Of a stretch of 64,000 nt of DNA, positions 54,801 through 63,800 are shown piece after piece (the first letter of the stretch is position 1; the number at the start of each line of letters is the position of its first letter). The notes under the pieces are model-generated. The model did no database searches. It worked only from the letters and a program-made list of their open reading frames with translations, and was not told the origin of the DNA. The position numbers were made by a program, and so were the translations under genes. Source of the stretch: Streptomyces fungicidicus (GTDB taxonomy: Bacteria > Actinomycetota > Actinomycetes > Streptomycetales > Streptomycetaceae); assembly GCF_003665435.1 (NCBI RefSeq), contig NZ_CP023407.1, positions 62,001-126,000 of the forward strand, read 5' to 3'.

Positions 54801-57800
54801 TGATCCGCGCGACGGCGGCCTCCAGCTCCTCCCGGTCCGTGGCGTCGGCCTGCACGTACCAGGGGGCGGGGCCGAACCGGGACAGTGCGGCGATCCTGGC
54901 CCGGATGACGTCGTCCTCGGCCCGGCGGCCGATCCAGACCACCTGCGCCCCGTAGGCGCGTACCACGTGCTCCGTCCAGACCGCGCCGAGTCCGCCGGCC
55001 CCGCCGACGACCACGTAGACCCGGCCGCGCCGGTACGGCAGCGCGTCCGCGGGGAGGGCGCCGGACGGCACCGGTGTGAGGATCTGCCGGAACCAGCGGC
55101 CGCCGCGGTGCGCCCAGCTGTCGCCGGACGGCTCCGCCGGCAGACGCAGCGCCTCCCTCAGCACGTCGTCCCGCACGTCCTCCACGTCGGCGAGGCGCAC
55201 CCGCCACCGCGGGTTCTCCTTCGACAGCGACCCCAGCAGGCCGTGCACGCCGGCGTGGGCCGGGTCGACGCGGTCGGTCCCGACGACGCCCTGACTGCGA
55301 ACGGTGAGGGCGGTCCACTCCAGGTCCCGCTTGTCGTAGCCGAGGGACAGCAGCGCCTTGGCCAGCCGGAAGCCGGCGTACACGCCGTCCTCCTGGCGGG
55401 TGATCAGCTCCTCGCTGTCCGGCAGCGCCGTCGCGCCACCGCTCACGGCCCAGACCACACCCCCGTAGTGCCCACCGCGCGCGAGTCGTTCCCGCAGGCC
55501 GTCGACAGTGTCGTCGGCCCGCAGCAACAGGACGTCCACGTCTTCCCCGGGCCCGGTGAGGAGGGAGTCCAACTGCTCCGGATCCGTGCCGACCAGCAGC
55601 GTGCGTCCTCGCAGGCCGTCGCCGTCCGCCGGCGAAGCGAGCCCGGCGGGCTCCCAGCGCGGCTCGAGCAGCACCGGGCTCCCGGCGGCGGACCGCTCCG
55701 GCGCCTCGTCGAGGCCGGCGGGCAGCGGCCGGGTGCGGAAGGCTTCGAACCGTACGCGGACTTCGCCGCGCGGGTCGCACAGGTCGACGTCGAACGTGTC
55801 GCCGCTCTCCGTGGTGCGCCTGAGCCACGCCCACATGACCGGCTCGCACGGGCCCAGGACCTCCACCGCCCCGACGGCGTACGGGAGGTGCAGGCCACCG
55901 CCGTGCCTGAGACCCGCGGAGGCCTGCAGCGCGGCGTCCAGCATTCCCGGGGCCAGCGCCTGTGTGTCAGCGCCGTACTCGGGCACCTCGGGCAGCGCGA
56001 GTTCGGCGAGGACCTGGGCGTCTCCCACGAGAAGTCGCCGCACGCCCTGGAAGGAGGGTCCGTACGCGATGCCCTGACGTCGGTAGACGAGGTACACCTC
56101 GCTCGCGGTCATCTCGTAGCGGCCGCACTCGGTCCGCAGGGCCGCGAGGTCCAGCCGTGGCCGCGGCGCCGACCCCTCACCGAGCTCGATGCGCCCCTGG
56201 CTGTGCACGACGGGACCGTCGGCCCCGGACGCCAGGACGCGGTAGCGGGTCCCCGCGGAGCCGTCCGGTTCCAGTTCGACGTGGAGGCCGAGCGGGGTGT
56301 CCCCGACCGTCACCGGCCGCAGCCACACGACGTCGCGGAACGTGACACCGGCCGGCGCGGCGTTCCGCCGCTCGGAGAGCGCGGCGTGGGCGGCGCGGGC
56401 CAGCTCCAGGTGGGCGACGCCCGGCAGGATCCTCTCCCCGGCCACGACGTGGTCGCGCAGGAAGGACTCCGATCCGGTGAGCGTCGTGTCGAAGCGGCGT
56501 CCCGGGCCGGCGGGGCGACCGGGTGCGGCGGTGAGCACCCCGTTCGGCGTCGGCCGCCCGGTGTGCTGCCGCCACAGGCGTTTCCTGGCGAAGGGATAGC
56601 CGGGCAGCGCGACCGGCGCGGTGCGCCGGCCGCCGAACAGCCGGCGCCACGCGAGGTCGTACCCCCGGCAGTAGGCCCTCGCGGCGGCGCGCAACGCGTC
56701 CCGGAGGGAGGTGCCGTCGTGGTGCGGTGCTGCCGCCGCCTCCAGCAGCCGGTCCCCGGCCTGCCGGGCCGCGTCGTCCGGGGTGAAGTCCTTGGGCACC
56801 TCGCCGGTGAAGGCGTCGGGGTCGTGCCGGTCCGCGGACCACGAGCGCAGCAAGTGCACCGCCTCGGCGGCGTCGCGTGCCACGACGGCGCAGCGGTACC
56901 GGAAGTGCGGTCTGCCGTCCAGCAGCGTCGCGCCGATGTCCCGCAGGCCGTGCGGCTGCCCCGGGTCCTCCAGGAAGTCGATCAGGTCGGCGACGCGCTG
57001 CCGCAGTGACTCCTCGGACTTGGCCGACAGGGCCAGCAGGTGGGCGGACATGTCCGGGACCTCGTCCTCTCCGCCCGCCGGGGGGCTCTCGATCACCATG
57101 TGCGCGTTGGTGCCGCTCATACCGAAGGAGCTGATGGCGGCGGTCCTGCTGCGGCCGGCGGTCCGGGGCCACGCACGGTTCGTCTTGTTGACGAAGAACG
57201 GGCTGTCCTTCCAGTCGATGTAGTCGTTCTCCTGCGCGCAGTTCAGGGACCCGGGGATCGTCTCGTGGCGCATGGCCTGCAGGACCCCGATGAGGCTGAC
57301 GAGCCCGGAGGCCGCGAGCGTGTGCCCCACGTTCGGCTTCACGGACGTCAGGGCGCAGTACCGTCGCTTGCCGGTGAACCCGCGGAAGACGTCGTTGAGC
57401 GCGTTGACCTCGACGGGGTCGCCGAGCCGCGTGCCGGTGCCGTGGGCGACCACGTACTCGATGTCGGCGGGGTCGACGCCGTGCCGCCGGTAGGTGTCGC
57501 TCAGCAGCGCGACCTGGGCGTCGCCGTTCGGGGCGGTGATGCCGTTGGACCTGCCGTCGAAGTTGATGCCGCTGGCGCGAATGACGCCGTGGATCCGGTC
57601 GCCGTCGGCCACCGCCGCCGAGAGCCGCTTCAGCACGACGACGGCGACGGCCTCGCTGAGCACCATGCCGTTCGCGCGCTTGTCGAAGGCGTAGGTCACG
57701 CCGTCCTCGGACAGCATGCCGGCCTGCTTGGTCCGGTTCAGCAGCTGCGAGGTGGTGATGAGACTGACCCCCGCGGCGAGGGCGACGTCGGACTCGCCGG

Positions 57801-60800
57801 CGCGGATGCTCGCGCATGCCTGGTGGGCGGCGACCAGCCCCGACGAACAGGCCGTGTTGATGGCCATCACGGGTCCGCTCAGGTCGAGCAGGTACGACAG
57901 GCGTGCGGCGAGGATGCCGTCGTGGTTGGCGGTGACGCTGCCCGCCTCGGGGTCCGGGGTGTCGTAGTCCCCCTGCTCGACCCCCACGAACATGCCGATC
58001 CTGCGGGTCGACGCGGGCGTCCAGCCCGCGTCCTCGAGGGCGCGCCACGACTCCTGCAGCAGCAGCCGCTGGCGCGGGTCCAGGCTCCTCGCCTCGTTGG
58101 GTGATATCTCGAAGAACAGCGGGTCGAATTCGTCCGGACCGGACACCTGGCCGACGCGGAACGTGGCGAAGGAGCTGTCGTGCGGCTCGCCCCACAGGTC
58201 GAGGCGCTCGCGGGAGACCGGTCGGACGGCGTCGCGGCCGTCCGCGAGGACCGACCACAGCTCGGCGGGGTTGTCGGCGCCGGGGAACCGCCCGCTCATG
58301 CCGATGACCGCGATGGCGTCGTCGTCCTGCGTGCGCGGCTCACGGACGCCGGGGGCCGTACCCGCGTCCTGGGTGTCGGCGGCGTCCTGGACAGGTTCTG
58401 CTCCGGGGCTCGGCCGGCCCACGGGGGGTGCCCCGTCGCCCTGGGGGCCGGACTCCGCTACGGCGGGTACGGAAACGGTGCGGGCGGCGTTCCGGTCGCC
58501 GTAGAACGCGGTCAGGAGCTCCGCGTGCTCGCCGGCGAAGTACTCGCGCAGTTTCCGCAGGGTGGAGCGGCTGTAGAAGAGGGCGGGCGTGACCTCGACG
58601 CCCCAGTGCTCGCCCAGCCCGCCGGCCAGTCCGGCCAGACTCACCGAGTCGAAGCCGTAGTCGGCGAGGTTGTCGTCCTCGTAGAGCCTGTCAGGGGACA
58701 GGCCGACCGCGTCGCTGACGATCCGTCGCAGGTCGTGTGCCAGGCGTTCCTCGACACCGGGGGCCGGGGCCGGGCCGTCCGCGCCCGTCGGGCCGGCCGG
58801 CCGGGCCGCGTCCGCACGGGGCGCCGGTGGTACCGGGGCATCGGTGGGGGGCGTGAGCCCCAGGAAGCGGGACACCCGGCTCGGCCTGCCGACAAGGATC
58901 ATGTGCTGAGGTGCTTCCTGGGACAGCAGCCGCTCGAACAGGGCGATGCCGTCGGCCGTCTCGAGGAAGTCCTGGCCGCTCGACTTGAGGAGCATCGTGG
59001 TCGTGTCGTGGTCGAAACCCATGCCGCCCTCGCGCCACAGGGGCCAGTTCACGACCACGGTCCGTCCGGACAGGCGGCCGGCGCGCACCTGGGCGTCACG
59101 GTGTCGTGCGTAGGACATCTGGAAGCGGTTGCCGACCGCGTAGTCGCAGGTGCCGAAGTCGCCGATGACGGCGGCGGTGGAGGAGAAGTAGCAGACGAAG
59201 TCCAGTTCCTCGCCGGCCACCGCCTCGTCCAGTGTCAGCGTTCCCCGGATCTTGGGGTCGAGGACGTCCTCGAAGGACCTCAGGTCCTTCTCCAGCACGC
59301 TGCCCTGCCCCTGGACACCGGCGGCGTGGATGACGCCGTGCAGTACCCCGAACCGTTCTCGCGCCTGTGCCACGGCCTGCTTCATGGCGTCCCCGTCGCG
59401 GCTGTCCGCCTGGACGTACAGGACCCGCTGTCCGGCGGCGAGGCCGCGCAGGGCCTCCTGGCGTGTCTCGTCGAGCGGGGAGCGGCCGGTGAGGACGAGA
59501 TTCGCGTCGAAGTGCTCCGCGAGGTGCCGGGCCACGATGAGCCCGAGTCCGCCGCAGCCGCCGGTGATCAGGTAGGTGCCGCCGTGCCGGAGGGCGCCGG
59601 AACGGTTCTCGTCCAGCGTGACCTCGCGGACGCGGCTCACGAAGCGCCCGCCCGAGTGGTACAGCGCGCTGACCGCCCGGTCCTGACGCAGCTCTCCGAT
59701 CAGTCTCGTCAACCAGGCGGCGGTGTCCGCCGGCGCCAGCTGGTCGTGGGCGTCCTGGAGCACGGCCGCGACGGACAGCTTCGGCATCACCATGCCCAGC
59801 GAACGTTCGAAGCCGAGGTGTGCCTCCAGCAGGGCGCGTTCCCGGCCGTCGCGGTACTGCCCGGCCACCAGGTAGCGGCGTACGTCGAGCCCGGAGCCGG
59901 CGAGGGCCTGGAGCGTCACGACGACGTCGCCGAAGTCGCCTTCGCCGACCCCCGGTTCGAGCGCCTCCAGGCTGACGACCGCGTCGACGGGGACGGAAGC
60001 GGCCGCGATGTCCCGGAAGGCGTCCAGGTGGTCCTGGGCCGAACCGCGGCGGACCTGGTAGTGGTCGGGACGCGTCTTGCGGAAGGACTCTCCGCGTCCT
60101 ATGAACACGGCGCGCAGACCGGGACCGACCTCCCGTGCGGCCCGGGCGATCGCCTCCTGGCGCTCCGCTCCGGTGCTCAGGAAGACGATGCCGCGCGGCG
60201 CCCGAGCGGTGCCCGGCTCCAGGGGCGCGGGCTCCCAGTCCTCCACGAACGCGAGGGGCCGGGCCGGCTCCCCGGCGGACCGGGCCGGGTCCGCCGGGGA
60301 AGGTCCGGCCGTCGCCGGCTCTGCCGGAGCCACCGTCCGCGTCGGCCGGAGCGCGAACGCGCCGGGCCCGTCGAGCCAGTGGCGTTCCTCGGCGAACGGG
60401 TACGTGGGAAGGGGGATGCGACGCGGGCCGGCGTGGCGGGCGAGGGACGTCCAGTCGAGGGCGAGACCCTTCACCCAGACGTTGGCCAGCTTGTCGTGCC
60501 GGCCCTGTGCGAGCCACTGCCGTACCAGCTCCCGCATCTCCTCGTCGGCGTCGAGGAGAGCGACGGCGTCCTTGTCATCCCTGGTGCTCCCGCGGAAGAC
60601 GTTCGGGATCTCCTGCTCGCCGTCGAGGAACGCGCTCAGCAGCTCGCGGAGGGCGTCCCGCCCGTCGGCGATCAGGGCCAGGCGTTCCTCCATGGCCTCG
60701 CGGCCGACCTGGAGGGTGTAGGCGAGGTCCGCCCCGTCGGCGTCGCGGCCCGTCCCGGACAGCCACGTCAGCAGCGCCCGGGCCTTCTGCCGCAGCAGCT

Positions 60801-63800
60801 CGTCGTCCTTCGCCGACAGCACCACCAGCTCCGGACCCGGGGCCGGGCGTGCCGGACGCTCCGTCCCGGGCCGGTACTCCTCGATGATCACATGGGCGAT
60901 GGCACCGTGCGCGCCGAACGACGAGACGCCGGCGATCCGGGGCAGGGTCCGCCGCACCCCGTCGACCGTCCGGGTGGGCCGCTCCCACGGTTCCAGTCGG
61001 CGCTGGACGTAGAAGGGCGAGTTGGGGAAGTCGATGTACGGGTTGAGCTGTTCGGAGTGGAGTGAGGGCACGAGCATTCCGTGCCGCATCTGGAGCAGGA
61101 CCTTGGTGACGGCGACGACGCCGGCCGCGCCCTCCAGGTGGCCGATGTTCGATTTCACCGAACCGATCGGGCAGTACTGCTTCCTGTCGGTGTGTTTGCG
61201 GAACCCCCGGCTCAGACCGGTGATCTCGATGGGATCGCCGAGAGCGGTGCCCGTGCCGTGGCCCTCCACGTAGCTGATGTCCTCGGCCGAGAGACCGGCG
61301 TCCTCCAGCGCGGCCGTGACCATGTCCGCCTGCGCCAGCGGGTTGGGCACGGTCATGCCGTTCGTCTTGCCGCCGTGCACCGTGGCGACGCCGCGGATGA
61401 CGCCGTGGATGTGGTCCCCGTCCGCGACCGCCTGGTCGAACGGCTTGAGCAGGACGCAGCCGACGCCCTCGCCCGGAACGTAGCCGGTGCCGCCCTCGCC
61501 GAACGAACGGCAGCGTCCGTCCTCGGAGAAGAAGTTCATCTGGCTGAGCGAGACGTACTTGTTGGGGTGCAGCGACAGGTTGGCGCCGCCGGCGAACGCG
61601 AGCGAGGAGGAGCCGCTGCGGATGCTCTCGACCGCCATGGCGATCGCGTAGAGCGACGAGGAACACGCGGTGTCGACGGTCAGGCTCTGCCCGTGCAGGT
61701 CGAAGAAGTAGGAGACGGCGTTGGATGCGGCGGCGCGGTCGGACAGGACGACGTCCTCGCCGCTGTACAGCTGGTACTCGTTCCACATCATGCCCAGGTA
61801 GACGCCGACCTTGCGGGCCTTGCCGGGGCTCAGGGACCGGCGTGTGTACCCCGCGTCCTCCATCGCCTCCCATGCGGACTGGAGGAACAACCGGGTCTGG
61901 GGGTCGGTCAGCGCGGCCTGGCGGGCCGACATGTTGAAGAAGAGCGCGTCGAAGTTCTCGGCCCCGTCGATGAAGCCGCCCCACTTGCTGGAGCTCTTGC
62001 CGGGTGTCTTCTCGGCCGCGTAGTACAGGTCCTTGTCCCACCGGTGGGGCGGGATCTCCTCGATGCAGTCCTGGCCGGCCCGCAGCACCTGCCAGAACTC
62101 GTCGAGGTTCCGTGACTTCGGGTACCGGCCGCTCATGCCGATGATCGCCACGTCACGGGGGCGTCCCGTGCCCCGGCCGTCCGCCGTCCCCCGGGGGGTC
62201 CGGTCAGCGTCCGCGGCGCCACTCGGCAACTCGGCGGACCGGCCCCGCGGCACGACGGGCCGGGAGGGCACGGCGGTCGCGGGAGAACGCTCCGCCGGCG
62301 CATCCGGAGGCGTCGCGGCGGGCCGCGGCGGTCCCAGCAGTTCGGTCAGGCGCGCCGCCTGGTGCTCGGTGAAGTACTCCGCCAGTTCCCGGATCGTCCG
62401 GTACTCGAAGAACAGCGTTCCCGGGAGAGTGTCGAAGTCCTTCGTCAGGAGCCGCATCAGCTCCATGATCTGGATGGACTCGATGCCGTATTCCCCCAGT
62501 TCCGCGGCGGCATCGAGCCGGGCCTTCGGGATGCGGAAGACCTGCGACAGCCGGTCCCTCAGATACTCGACGGTCCGCGTGAACATCTCACCCGAGTCGT
62601 CCGCGGCCACCGGCCCCGCGGCCTCCGTGGCGGCCACGGGCTCGTTCCGGCCCACCGGCTGCGGCCCGGCAGAGGCCGCCTCGACACCGGCGCCTTCGGA
62701 GCCGGCGAGCCGCAGAACCCTCTCGATCCTGGGACGCTCGCCCTTCGTCACGAGGACCTGGGTCTCGTCGGACCTCAGGATCTCCAGCAGCGCCCCGATG
62801 CCCTCGTCGGTCCGCAGTCCCCGCATGCCCGAATGGTCGCGGTAGAGGGTCCTCGCGGGGCCGTCCTCCGCGAGTTCGCCGAGCATGCCGCCCTCGTCCC
62901 AGTACGGCCAGTTGACCGATACGCTCCGGCCGTGCCGCAGGCCCTGCGCCCGCAGTTCCTCCCGGTGCAGGACGTAGCCGTCGAGGAACCGGTTGGCGGC
63001 GGCGTAGCTCCCCTGCCCGAAGTCGCCGACGTAGGCGGCGATGGACGAGAACACGAGGAAGAAGTCGAGCGGGTCCTCGGCGGTCAGTTCGTCCAGGTGG
63101 ACGGTTCCGTGCGTCTTCGGCGCCAGGACGCTCTCGAAATCGGCCCAGTCCACGTCCATGACGCCCGTGCCGCCCATGACGCCCGCGCCGTGGAAGACAC
63201 CATCCGGACTGCCGAATCGTTTCCGTATCGCGTCGAGCGCCGTGCTCACCGCGTCGCGGTCGGCCACGTCACAGGCGAGGTAGAGGACTTCGGCCCCGGC
63301 GGCCTCCAGTGCGGCGAACTCCTCCCTCAGCGAGGCGTCCGGCTCCCGGCGGCCGAGCAGCACGAGCCGCGCCCGGCACTCCCGGGCGAGGTGCCTGCCC
63401 AGGTGCAGGCCCAGGGCCCCGGCGCCGCCGCTGATCAGGTAGACGCCGCCCTCCTTGAGAGGCATCCCGGGGGCACCGCCGCGCGCTCCCGCGGTCCAGG
63501 GCCGCAGCACCCGCTCCGAGCGGGCGCCGTCGGCGTGCCGGACTTCGTGCCAGCCCCGCGCGGCCGGCGCCTCCGCCCGGCCGAGTTCGCGCAGCACGCT
63601 GCCGGCGACGGAGTCCGCGTCGTGCGCGTCGGCGACCTGGAGGCTCTCCACCCGGAACAGGTGGTCGACCGCCGTCACCGCACGGCCGAAGCCCAGGAGC
63701 GCCTCCGCCGCCGCCCGCTGCGGCCCGCTCCGGTCCGGCAGCACGAACAGATACCGGACTTCCTGCTCGGTCCCCGCCCGGTGCACGGCCCGGAACAGGT